Positions 25,558 through 33,206 of a stretch of DNA of 64,000 bases are shown piece by piece. Source of the stretch: JAXLWB01 sp046328715 (GTDB taxonomy: Bacteria > Chloroflexota > Anaerolineae > Caldilineales > Caldilineaceae); assembly GCA_046328715.1 (NCBI GenBank), contig JAXLWB010000001.1:186001-250000 (forward strand). The letters run 5' to 3'. The translations under genes were made by a program, and so were the position numbers. Each line of letters begins with the position of its first letter. Position 1 is the first letter of the stretch. The notes under the pieces were generated by a model. The model saw only the letters and a program-made list of their open reading frames with translations. It made no database searches and was not told the origin of the DNA.

Positions 25558-26346
25558 ATGCTGTTTCGTCTTTTATTGATTCCAATTGTGCTTTATTTGG
25601 CGCTATGCCTGCTGTTGTACCTGCGCCAGGAGCGATTGCTCTTCTACCCGACCGTGCTTGCTGCCGATTATCGTTACAGTTTCTCGGTGCCCTTTGAGGA
25701 GCTTTCGATTCCTGTCAATGGTGCTGTGCTCAATGTGGTTCACTTTCGGGCCGCTCAGCCGAAGGGTATTGTCTTTTATCTACATGGCAATGGCGATATC
25801 ATCGGATTTCTCGGCGATACCGCCGAGGATTTTGTTGCACTGGACTACGATCTCTTCATGCCGGATTACCGTGGATACGGCAAAAGCACAGGTACGCTCG
25901 ACAACGAAACTACCTTCTATAACGACATGACGGTTGCCTATGCTTACGTGCATCAGCACTTCCTGAATCTACCGATTATTATCTACGGCCACTCCATCGG
26001 CTCAGGGATCGCTGTACATCTGGCAGCCGAAAACGACCCGCAACGGCTGATCCTGGAATCGCCTTATTACAGCCTGCAAAGTCTTGTCGCCGAAAAAATG
26101 TCCTGGGTGCCGACGTCGCTGCTGCTCAAGTATCCCCTGCGCAGCGACCAATGGATCGAGCGCGTCACCGTGCCGATCACGTTGATCCACGGCACTGCAG
26201 ATACACTAATTCCCTACGAGAATAGCATGCGTCTCCTCGAACTGATTCACGGCGAAAAGCAGTTGGTGACGGTGGAAGGCGGTGGGCATGGAAATCTGCG
26301 TAGGAGTAGGGAGTGGCAGGAGGCGATGAGGAAGTTGTTGGGGTAG
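25558..26346 (+). CDS. Membrane-anchored alpha/beta hydrolase
   Basis: 262 residues from ATG 25558 (MLFRLLLIPIVLYLALCLLL); the longer frame from 25465 would translate the hairpin. One N-terminal membrane helix is followed by an alpha/beta hydrolase domain: oxyanion region FYLHGNGDIIG, nucleophile elbow GHSIGSG (Ser about 140), acid Asp in HGTADTLIPYENS, and His in EGGGHGNL. This matches the BEM46/ABHD13-like group of serine hydrolases. Substrate unknown. The next genes belong to an accessory block. Confidence 0.87.
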   Translation: MLFRLLLIPIVLYLALCLLLYLRQERLLFYPTVLAADYRYSFSVPFEELSIPVNGAVLNVVHFRAAQPKGIVFYLHGNGDIIGFLGDTAEDFVALDYDLFMPDYRGYGKSTGTLDNETTFYNDMTVAYAYVHQHFLNLPIIIYGHSIGSGIAVHLAAENDPQRLILESPYYSLQSLVAEKMSWVPTSLLLKYPLRSDQWIERVTVPITLIHGTADTLIPYENSMRLLELIHGEKQLVTVEGGGHGNLRRSREWQEAMRKLLG

Positions 26347-26443
26347 CGGGGTAGCGCACCTAGTTGACACTCATCCTCAATTCTCCTATGATACACTTAT
26401 CGATAATGTGCTCCAATATTAAGAGTATGGGAGGGTAATTCGA

Positions 26444-26680
26444 ATGAGTATTGAAGAAGCTGTGATTGAACGCTTACGCTTTTTGCCGGAGGCCCAAAAG
26501 CAAGAAGTTTTAGATTTTGTTGATTTTTTGGCCGTAAGAAAAAAACAAAAAAAATTAAAAAAAACTGCGCCCAAATTGCTCGGCAGGTATGCAAACCTCA
26601 AGGTTGCACTTGAAGAAAGAGATCTACTTGAGGCCCGAAAGCAAATGTGGGGACAGTTTCCACGCGAGATTGAACTATGA
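26444..26680 (+). CDS. Putative antitoxin (DUF2281-like) of a VapBC-type pair
   Basis: 78 residues with GGAGGG 10 nt upstream of ATG 26444. N-terminal SIEEAVIERLRFLPEAQKQE followed by VLDFVDFLAVRKK has the pattern of DUF2281 proteins (a short helix ending in ...VLDFI.FL), commonly antitoxins of PIN toxins. A run of Lys codons lies in an A-rich tract (26540-26570). Its stop overlaps the toxin start as ATGA. Confidence 0.75.
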   Translation: MSIEEAVIERLRFLPEAQKQEVLDFVDFLAVRKKQKKLKKTAPKLLGRYANLKVALEERDLLEARKQMWGQFPREIEL

Positions 26681-27078
26681 GCGGGTTAGTTGTGGATACA
26701 CAGTCCATAGTCTGGAGTTTGTTTTCACCAAACAAGCTTTCAGCAAATGCTCAACAAGCGATTGACCTAGCCAACCAAAATCAAGAGCCAATCTATATTT
26801 CTACACTCTCCCTTGTCGAGGTAACTTTTCTGGTAGAAAAAGGGCGCTTGCCACAAATTGTGTTGGATACACTGTTTCATGAGTTGACGGAATCACAGAA
26901 TGAACTTATCGCCTTACCAGTCGATGTGGCGATTGCGCGAACTATAAGTAAGATTCCTCGAACTGCGATTCCTGAACTGCCAGATCGCGTGATTGCTGCT
27001 ACTGCACTTTCACTTGGGCTGCCTTTGGTAACCAGTGATTTGAAGATCCGCGCTTCTGGTGTTTTGACCATTTGGTAA
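26677..27078 (+). CDS. PIN-domain toxin (VapC-like ribonuclease)
   Basis: 133 residues, starting in the ATGA overlap with its antitoxin. PIN-fold acidic residues are visible: Asp in GLVVDTQSIVW (residue 7), Glu in STLSLVEVTFLV, Asp in AIPELPDRVIAATA, and Asp in LVTSDLKI. VapC toxins are Mg-dependent RNases that cut tRNA or rRNA; the target here is unknown. The coupled start strongly supports a type II toxin-antitoxin unit. Confidence 0.88.
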   Translation: MSGLVVDTQSIVWSLFSPNKLSANAQQAIDLANQNQEPIYISTLSLVEVTFLVEKGRLPQIVLDTLFHELTESQNELIALPVDVAIARTISKIPRTAIPELPDRVIAATALSLGLPLVTSDLKIRASGVLTIW

Positions 27079-27120
27079 CCTCATCTGTTCATACGCTCCT
27101 TTGTAACGTTTAACTCAACT

Positions 27121-29082
27121 ATGCCAAACAGCTACCTCGACTTCGATCTGGAAATAGGCAAGGGCAAAGACGGCATTTATGCGATACAAGCGCGCTGGCA
27201 GGGCAATGAAGCCTGGCAGGAAGCGCAACTTGTCAACGATACAGACCCGGCTGTCCTGCGCCAAGCCATCGAAGAGGCGGTCTACCATTCGCCCTTGCGT
27301 CGTCGCAAGCGGAGTGGCACCAACTACGAAGCCACTGTGCAGGGTTTGGGCCAACAACTCTTTGACTTTGCGCTGAGCGGCGAAGTGTTGGCACAACTGC
27401 GTGCCTGCCAGCGCGCCGCCAAAAGCCAACACAAAGAAGGCGTGCGACTGCGCTTACGCATCTTTGACCCCGAACTGGCAGGTTTACCCTGGGAGTATCT
27501 CTACGACAGCCGCCTGCGTGACTTTATCGCTCTCGACCCGACGCTGCCACTGGTGCGTTACCTGCACCATCCCCATGCTGTAGCGCCGACGTCATTAGTT
27601 GCCCCGCTGCGCATTCTGGCGATGGTTGCTGCTCCAATCAACCTGCCGGCGCTGGATGTGACCGCGGAGAAGCAACGGGTGGAGCAAGCGGTGGCAAACT
27701 TGCAGGCAGATGGACGGGTTGAACTGCATTGGCTCTCTGGCGAGACGGCATTGGATTTGCAGAGTGCGTTGCGCAAAGGACCTTGGCACATCTTCCACTT
27801 TATCGGACATGGTGACTTTGACCCGCTGCGCGACGAAGGCTATGTAGTACTTTGCAACCCTCGCAACCGACAAGCCGAGCCGCTCTACGCCACCCAATTG
27901 GCACGCCTTCTGGCCGCCCAGAGCAATCATCTGCGCTTTGTGTTACTCAACGCCTGCGACAGTGGACGGGGCAGTAGCAGCGACATCTTCTCCAGTACCG
28001 CTGAAACCTTGATCAACCGCGATCTGCCTGCTGTGCTGGCCATGCAATATTCGATCACCGATGATGCCGCTACGCTCTTTGCCCAACACCTCTACGAATC
28101 GCTGGCCGACGGCCTGCCCATTGACCGCAGCGTGGCCGAAGCGCGTAACGCCCTGGCGCTGGCCGACAGCCAAAATTTGGAATGGGGTGTGCCAGTGTTG
28201 CACATGCGCTTGCCGGATGGAGTGCTGTTTGAGCTAGCGAGTGCGGAGAGCGGAATGCGGAATGCGGAATCGGATCGTCGATCATCCGCTAACATCGTTC
28301 AAGATAAACCCGCCACTCGCCACTCGCCAGCCACCACTCGTACCCCAAAAATTGACTTCGATTGGGTGACGATTGCGGCAGGTGAATTTTTGATGGGCAG
28401 CGACAGGGCGAAGGATAAATGTGCCTTTGGTGATGAACTGCCGCAGCACAAACTCTACCTGCCCAGCTTCAAAATTGCCCGTGTGCCCGTGACGGTGGAG
28501 CAATTTGCACAATTCATCAAAGCGACTGGCTACAAGACAACGGCTGAACAAAATAGTGAGGAATATTACTGGGCGGCACCAAGAGGCAAAGACAGCGATG
28601 TGCGCAATAAACAGAACCACCCTGTCACCTGTGTTACCTGGCACGACGCTATCAAGTTCTGTGAGTGGGCAGAAGTGCGCCTACCCACGGAAGCGGAATG
28701 GGAACGGGCGGCACGTTGGACGGATGGACGGATTTACCCCTGGGGTAATGAAGCGCCGGATCAAAGCCGCTGCAATTTCGACCGAAATGTGAGCGATACC
28801 ACTCCTGTGGGCAACTATCCAAAGGGAGTGAGCAAAGAAGGTGTCTTGGATATGGCTGGTAATGTTTGGGAGTGGGTGAGTACAAAGGATGAGGCATACC
28901 CTTACGATGCAAAGGATGGCAGAGAGGAACTTACGGGAGATGAGCATCGCTTGCTGCGTGGCGGGTCGTGGTTCTATCCCCTAGATTTCGTGCGTGGGGC
29001 GATCCGTTACAACAACAACGCCGTGGACTGGAACGACGATTTCGGTTTTCGTGTGGTAATTTCTGTCTCTCCTGGCAGTTGA
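27121..29082 (+). CDS. CHAT-domain protease fused to an FGE-sulfatase (C-type-lectin-fold) domain
   Basis: 653 residues. Residues ~130-360 form a CHAT (caspase HetF/TPR-associated) domain with catalytic His230 in HFIGHGDFD and Cys279 in LNACDSGRG, and YSITDDAATLFAQHLYESLA after it. Residues ~370-410 are a linker encoded by short repeats (GCGGAATGCGGAAT, CGCCACTCGCCA). Residues ~410-653 form an FGE-sulfatase domain: FLMGSDRAKD, LPTEAEWERAARW, YPWGNEAPD, MAGNVWEWV, LLRGGSWFYPLDF, GFRVV. Such domains often serve as ligand-binding modules, and in DGRs the last ~40 residues are the diversified part. The start has no clear ribosome site. No partner substrate of the CHAT protease is recognisable nearby. 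Confidence 0.88.
   Translation: MPNSYLDFDLEIGKGKDGIYAIQARWQGNEAWQEAQLVNDTDPAVLRQAIEEAVYHSPLRRRKRSGTNYEATVQGLGQQLFDFALSGEVLAQLRACQRAAKSQHKEGVRLRLRIFDPELAGLPWEYLYDSRLRDFIALDPTLPLVRYLHHPHAVAPTSLVAPLRILAMVAAPINLPALDVTAEKQRVEQAVANLQADGRVELHWLSGETALDLQSALRKGPWHIFHFIGHGDFDPLRDEGYVVLCNPRNRQAEPLYATQLARLLAAQSNHLRFVLLNACDSGRGSSSDIFSSTAETLINRDLPAVLAMQYSITDDAATLFAQHLYESLADGLPIDRSVAEARNALALADSQNLEWGVPVLHMRLPDGVLFELASAESGMRNAESDRRSSANIVQDKPATRHSPATTRTPKIDFDWVTIAAGEFLMGSDRAKDKCAFGDELPQHKLYLPSFKIARVPVTVEQFAQFIKATGYKTTAEQNSEEYYWAAPRGKDSDVRNKQNHPVTCVTWHDAIKFCEWAEVRLPTEAEWERAARWTDGRIYPWGNEAPDQSRCNFDRNVSDTTPVGNYPKGVSKEGVLDMAGNVWEWVSTKDEAYPYDAKDGREELTGDEHRLLRGGSWFYPLDFVRGAIRYNNNAVDWNDDFGFRVVISVSPGS
28951..29081 (+). 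other. Candidate DGR variable region at the C-terminus of the CHAT-FGE gene
   Basis: In the last part of the lectin-fold domain, many codons at surface-loop positions are NNC/NNT codons that can each arise from AAC/AAT by changing only adenines: TTC, TAT, GAT, TTC, ATC, TAC, GAC, GAC, GAT, TTC. Intact AAC AAC AAC codons remain among them. The frame ends with conserved GFRVV. No template repeat or reverse transcriptase is in the window, so this is a pattern only. Confidence 0.45.
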
Positions 29083-29148
29083 TCCTCTGATCTCTGCTGT
29101 GCTCTGGTCTCTGAAAAAGCTCTGGGACTCTGCCCGCTCTGGGGGTTT

Positions 29149-29188
29149 GGGGGAGTGCCCCCATCCGCCGAAGGCGGGGCGATTTTTT
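29149..29188 (+). terminator. Double GC hairpin with T-run after CHAT-FGE gene
   Basis: GGGGG-AGTG-CCCCC (29149-29162) is followed directly by CCGCC-GAA-GGCGG (29165-29177) and then GGCGATTTTTT. It is a good terminator candidate. A GC-rich hairpin at this place is also known downstream of DGR variable regions. Confidence 0.65.
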
Positions 29189-29229
29189 GGGGAATTGTCA
29201 AGTAAATGGTGTTGTGTTGTTGTGCCTAG

Positions 29230-29423
29230 AACCACCCCATCCTAGCCCTCCCCAACCGTGGGGAGGGAACCGTCACGGGAAGGATTGAGTTTGGTGGGTT
29301 TGAGAGGGGTTTGTTATACTTTGTGTTAAGTAATAATTAAACTAACTATTCGACCGAACAACCAAACCAAATCTGCCCCTTCACGGTTCCCTCCTTTATC
29401 AGGGGAGGGTTAGGGTGGGGTTT
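29230..29423. repeat. Large inverted-repeat element, copy A
   Basis: Left end ACCACCCCATCCTAGCCCTC, right end GAGGGTTAGGGTGGGG. Inside the left end is a hairpin CCCTCCCC/GGGGAGGG (29246-29267). The next segments AACCGTCACGGGAAGGATTG and (right side, reverse complement) AACCGTGAAGGGGCAGATTT also match, so about 75 bp of each end are related. Copies B (29819-29985) and C (50011-50142) share both ends. Confidence 0.85.
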
Positions 29424-29435
29424 GTCTTTATCATC

Positions 29436-29831
29436 ATGTACTCCAATCACCCCTGGCAACCCACTCCCGATCTCTAGGAGAAGATCAAGCCCTTAGCTCG
29501 CGAAATGCGCAAAGCGCCAACCGGTGCCGAAGCCAAACTCTGGCAAGCCATTCGCAAAGAGCAGATCCGTGATATCAAGTTTCGCCGCCAAGTGGCAATT
29601 GATCGTTTCATTGCCGATTTTTGCAGCCTGGAACTACGCTTGATCATCGAGTTGGATGGACCCATACACCAATACACAATGGAAGAGGATGCCATTCGCC
29701 AAGCATTTTTGGAGTCGCTGGGCTTTGCAGTGCTGCGTTTTCCCAATTTGGAGGTTTTCAACAATCTGCTGGCGGTGTTGGAGCGAATTGATCAGGTTGT
29801 CGCACAGAGAAAAGGCATCACCCCTCCCTAG
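29436..29831 (+). pseudogene. DUF559 (Vsr/PD-(D/E)XK-like) endonuclease gene interrupted by an in-frame TAG
   Basis: From ATG 29436 the frame reads MYSNHPWQPTPDL, then TAG (29475-29477), then EKIKPLAREMRKAPTGAEA and on through KFRRQVAIDRFIADF, LIIELDGPIHQY and GFAVLRFPNLEVF. DUF559 proteins commonly have Trp-Glu-Lys-(Leu/Ile)-Lys-Pro-Leu-Ala-Arg at this place, so the TAG most likely replaced TGG (Trp). A restart at ATG 29505 (108 residues) keeps the nuclease core with Asp in ADF and Glu/Asp in IELDG, so partial function is possible. The native stop codon (TAG, 29829) lies inside the left end of repeat copy B, which also encodes the last residues Thr-Pro-Pro. Repeat copies bound it on both sides. 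Confidence 0.8.
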
Positions 29832-29985
29832 CCCTCCCCAAAACAGGGAGGGAACAGTCACGAGGAAGATTTTGTTTGGTGCAATGTCGTGAATTGATAA
29901 GTTCGACTTTTCAACAGGATAACCAAACTCAATCCGTCCCTTCACGGTTCCCTCCGCACAGCTTGGGGAGGGCTAGGGTGGGGTT
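29819..29985. repeat. Large inverted-repeat element, copy B
   Basis: Left end CCCTCCCTAGCCCTCCCC with inner hairpin to GGGAGGG; right end GGGGAGGGCTAGGGTGGGG. Internal GGAACAGTCACGAGGAAGAT and (right) GTCCCTTCACGGTTCCCTCC match copy A. It overlaps the last 13 bp of the DUF559 gene. Confidence 0.85.
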
Positions 29986-30015
29986 GCTCTATGATTAACC
30001 ATTAACCATTCCCCA

Positions 30016-31155
30016 TTAACGCTTAACCGGCTTCCTCGTCTCCCACCCCTCTTCAAACAGCCGCAAAAAGTATGTATCACTGTACGGATACTTCTCCACT
30101 TCCGCCTCATTCAACTCAACGCCCCAGCCCGGCGCGTCGGAGACTTGCAGATACCCATCTTGAACCCGTGGCACGCCGCTGAGCAGATCCCAGGTCCACG
30201 CTTCGAGTGAGGCGTCGAAGTTCTCTTGGATTAGGAAGTTGGGGATCGAGGCGTGGATGTGGGCGTTCATGGCGGTGCAGAAGGGACTTTGTGCCTGATG
30301 GCAGGCAACCAATCCGGTGTAGGCTTGGGCAATGGCACAGGCTTTGCGCGCCAGCGAAGGGCCCAAGGTTTGCGGTTCGGGTTGGACGATGTCGATCACG
30401 CGGTAGGCGAGCAGATCGGCAAATTGGCGCAACTCGCTGAAACCTTCGCCCAGCACCACGGGAATCTTGATCGAACGAGCAACCTCGATATGCCCGGCTA
30501 GATCGTAGGTACGCACCGGCGTCTCCAGCCACATTGGCTCGAATTCTTCCAACTTGCGCCCGATGCGAATCGCATTGGTCACGGTAAAGCGGTCGTGGGC
30601 TTCGATCAGCAGATCGACCTGTGAACCGACTGCTTTACGCACCGCCGCCACAATTTCGACTGCCAGCACTTCACTCTCCTTGCTGATCTGCTGATAGGCA
30701 CCACCAAAGGGATCAAACTTGAGCGCGTTGTAGCCCTGTTCGACCATTTCCATGGCACGTTTGGCAAAATCCTCGGGCGTGCGTGGCCCTTTATACCAGC
30801 CATTGGCATAGACACGCAGCCGTTCGTGATGTTTGCTGCCAAAGAGTTGCCAAACCGGTGCTCCCAGATGTTTGCCTAATATGTCCCAACATGCCTGTTC
30901 AACTGCGCTCATGCCCTTGGATTGGCCATAGTAGCGTGCCTTATGTAGCTTGAACCAAAGCCGCTCCGGGTGGCATGGATCTTCGCCGATCACATGACGG
31001 CGTAGCTCTTCCAGGTCGCCGACCGAGGGTTTGGTGGCAAGTCCACCGGTTGCCTCACCAAGTCCAGTGATGCCCTCATCGGTGTAGAGCTTGAGGAAGA
31101 CCCAGTTCTTCCAGGGATTACCGACTACAAAAATTTTGAGATCGCTGATTTTCAT
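30016..31155 (-). CDS. Mandelate racemase/enolase-superfamily enzyme, galactonate dehydratase-like
   Basis: 379 residues; GAGGAG lies just before ATG 31155. The N-terminal capping domain (MKISDLKIFVVGNPWKNWVF, GITGLGEATGG) is followed by the TIM barrel with LKFDPFGGAY, metal ligands in LLIEAHDRF, MWLETPV and VLGEGFSE, and a His in VACHQAQSPF. Barrel order and length fit acid-sugar dehydratases of the superfamily; galactonate-type specificity is an inference. It probably works on a sugar acid in the cytosol. The gene is preceded by ABC exporter genes on the same strand (72 bp gap). Confidence 0.85.
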   Translation of the reverse strand: MKISDLKIFVVGNPWKNWVFLKLYTDEGITGLGEATGGLATKPSVGDLEELRRHVIGEDPCHPERLWFKLHKARYYGQSKGMSAVEQACWDILGKHLGAPVWQLFGSKHHERLRVYANGWYKGPRTPEDFAKRAMEMVEQGYNALKFDPFGGAYQQISKESEVLAVEIVAAVRKAVGSQVDLLIEAHDRFTVTNAIRIGRKLEEFEPMWLETPVRTYDLAGHIEVARSIKIPVVLGEGFSELRQFADLLAYRVIDIVQPEPQTLGPSLARKACAIAQAYTGLVACHQAQSPFCTAMNAHIHASIPNFLIQENFDASLEAWTWDLLSGVPRVQDGYLQVSDAPGWGVELNEAEVEKYPYSDTYFLRLFEEGWETRKPVKR

Positions 31156-31227
31156 GATTTTCTCCTCGTACTGAATTGGATAGATAAGAAGTCGATGGGT
31201 AAATGAAGCAGCTCAATCTTCTCATCT

Positions 31228-31980
31228 TTACCGCTCGCGCCAACTCATCTTCCTCCCAACCCACCAGTAACTCGCCGCTGTCATGGCGAGCATCATTCCA
31301 ATGTCCAACCAAAGTCGGCCCGTAATCGGACCGATCAACGTTTGGCGTAGCGCAGAGGCTACATAGGAGGCAGGACTGAGCCAGCCAGTGGTCGCCAACC
31401 AGCTAGGCAACTGTTCAACCGGCAAAATAACTGGCCCTACTGCCAGCAAGACCAAGGTCAATAGGTTCGTGATTGCCATCGCCTGATCTTCAGGCGTGAC
31501 ACTAACCCCGATCAGCGCACCCAAACCTGATAGTGGAAGCGCTGATAAGGGCAGGATCAGCAAGAGCAGTGGATGAAAATGAAGGGGCAACTTGAGATAG
31601 AGCACGCCTGCCAGCAGTGTGATCAACAGTCCTGGTAATGCCATCAAAAAGAACGAAAAGGTAATCGCGATCACAAAGAGCCAGCGTTGAATGGGCAACG
31701 TGGCAAAGTAATCAAGCGTATGGGTGGCGCGCATAAAGGTAAAACGGCTGCACATCTTGTTCATCGTTTGGAAAAGCAACGAAAGCACCAGGTTGCCAGT
31801 GAGAATATAGTGCAGCGCTTGCGGACCACCATTCCGGGCAAAGCTACCCAATGCCAAAATACTGAGCATCGGTGCAATCAAGCCTGTCACCAACGTTCCG
31901 CGCCATGACCAGCGCCAGTTGAGCATTTCCATCTGTAAGAGGTCGATAAATTGAATAAGAAGTGGTTGGGGTTTGCGCAT
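31228..31980 (-). CDS. ABC-2 type transporter permease
   Basis: 250 residues from ATG 31980 (MRKPQPLLIQFIDLL); the frame to 32031 only adds repeat-coded sequence (NLQLAIPNSQFTIS). About six membrane helices are visible (for example TLVTGLIAPMLSILALGSF, WLFVIAITFSFFLMALPGLL, LLTLVLLAVGPVILPVEQL). It forms the membrane part of an exporter with the ATPase encoded immediately upstream. The substrate (drug, lipid or polysaccharide) cannot be told. Confidence 0.85.
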   Translation of the reverse strand: MRKPQPLLIQFIDLLQMEMLNWRWSWRGTLVTGLIAPMLSILALGSFARNGGPQALHYILTGNLVLSLLFQTMNKMCSRFTFMRATHTLDYFATLPIQRWLFVIAITFSFFLMALPGLLITLLAGVLYLKLPLHFHPLLLLILPLSALPLSGLGALIGVSVTPEDQAMAITNLLTLVLLAVGPVILPVEQLPSWLATTGWLSPASYVASALRQTLIGPITGRLWLDIGMMLAMTAASYWWVGRKMSWRER

Positions 31981-32035
31981 AGAAATTGTGAATTGCGAAT
32001 TAGGAATTGCGAGTTGTAAATTCCCTGTCACCTTG

Positions 32036-32950
32036 TCACTTTTTTCCCACTCCCGCCACCTGCAAATAGAGATCTTCCAACGTGGCTGAATACAACTTGA
32101 AGTCGTCGATCTTTGCCATGTCGAGACTTGCCAACGTTTGTTCGACTTGGTTGTGGCCTAGGTAGACCAGCCAGCGGCCAGTATCCAGTTGGGTGATGGG
32201 AAGCGTAGGGGCAAGTTTAGGTGGTGTGTCGGGTGAAAAGTGCAGTTCAAGGCGCAATTGATGGTCGATCTGCCGCTTCAGGTCACTTGGTTTGCCAATC
32301 GCCAGCAACTTACCGTGGTGGAGAATCCCTACACGCTGGATGATCTTTTCTGCTTCAATGGCGTCATGGGTGATAAATATGATCGTTGTCCCCTGTTGCT
32401 GGTTGATCTGGCGCAGATTCTCCCAAACTTGTTTGCGGCGTTGTGGCGAAAGCTCGTTGGTTGGCTCATCGAGGATCATCACGGGCGGCGATCCAGCCAT
32501 CGCCAGCGCCAATTGGAGTAGTCTGCCTTCCCCACCAGAAAGTCTGGCGGCTGGCTTGTGCGCTACTGGCCCGATCTGCCAGAGACCAATCAGCCGATCT
32601 CGCTCTTTCTGCGCATCATTGCGACTCAACCCACGCAGATGAGCGGTAAAATAGAGCGCTTCGTGTGCTGTGAGCTGATTCACCGCCGCCTGCCGTTGCG
32701 GCATATAGCCAACTGACAACGGTAGTTCGAGTGCCTGTTGATGGAGCGGCTTGCCAAAGAAGGTGATTTCCCCAGCCGTACTTTTGACTAAGTTGACCAT
32801 CTGTCGAATCAGGGTGCTCTTCCCAGCGCCATTGTCTCCGAGTAGGCCAAAGATTTCTCCTTCGCCAATCTGAAAGAAAATTTCGTGGTTGGCGAATGGC
32901 AAATAGGGTGAATACTGTTTTGAGACGTTGTGTAACTCGTATACGTTCAT
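32036..32950 (-). CDS. ABC transporter ATP-binding protein (ABC-2 exporter)
   Basis: 304 residues. Walker A LLGDNGAGKSTLIRQ (about residue 38), Q-loop MPQRQA, signature LSGGEGRLLQLALAM, Walker B MILDEPTNELSPQRR, switch His in FITHDAIEAEK. The C-terminal ~90 residues form the extra domain usual for ABC-2 (DrrA/CcmA-like) ATPases. The permease gene follows on the same strand (55 bp gap), making a two-gene exporter operon. Confidence 0.93.
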   Translation of the reverse strand: MNVYELHNVSKQYSPYLPFANHEIFFQIGEGEIFGLLGDNGAGKSTLIRQMVNLVKSTAGEITFFGKPLHQQALELPLSVGYMPQRQAAVNQLTAHEALYFTAHLRGLSRNDAQKERDRLIGLWQIGPVAHKPAARLSGGEGRLLQLALAMAGSPPVMILDEPTNELSPQRRKQVWENLRQINQQQGTTIIFITHDAIEAEKIIQRVGILHHGKLLAIGKPSDLKRQIDHQLRLELHFSPDTPPKLAPTLPITQLDTGRWLVYLGHNQVEQTLASLDMAKIDDFKLYSATLEDLYLQVAGVGKK

Positions 32951-33206
32951 GGAGCGGTCAACACAATATTTTTTTCTTTGGATTTTGATTGTGCGTTACA
33001 ATGGACAATATACTCATGCTCTGCACTAAGAAACATCTTATACTGCAAAAATGTTCCTTAGCCGCAACCGCTAGTATAAATTAACCGTTTTTGTTTCGAA
33101 TCGCTAGGAAATTGAGACGCAAAGCAAGGAAAGTCGGTTGCTTGTACCATTTTACTTGTCAGGTCTGTTGTCTGTCTACCTAGCTTTAGCATAGTAAGGA
33201 TTTCTC

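Noticed and set aside
26444..29985. Prophage or integrated plasmid
   Set aside because: No integrase, phage structural gene or tRNA attachment duplication; only toxin-antitoxin, CHAT and repeat elements are seen.
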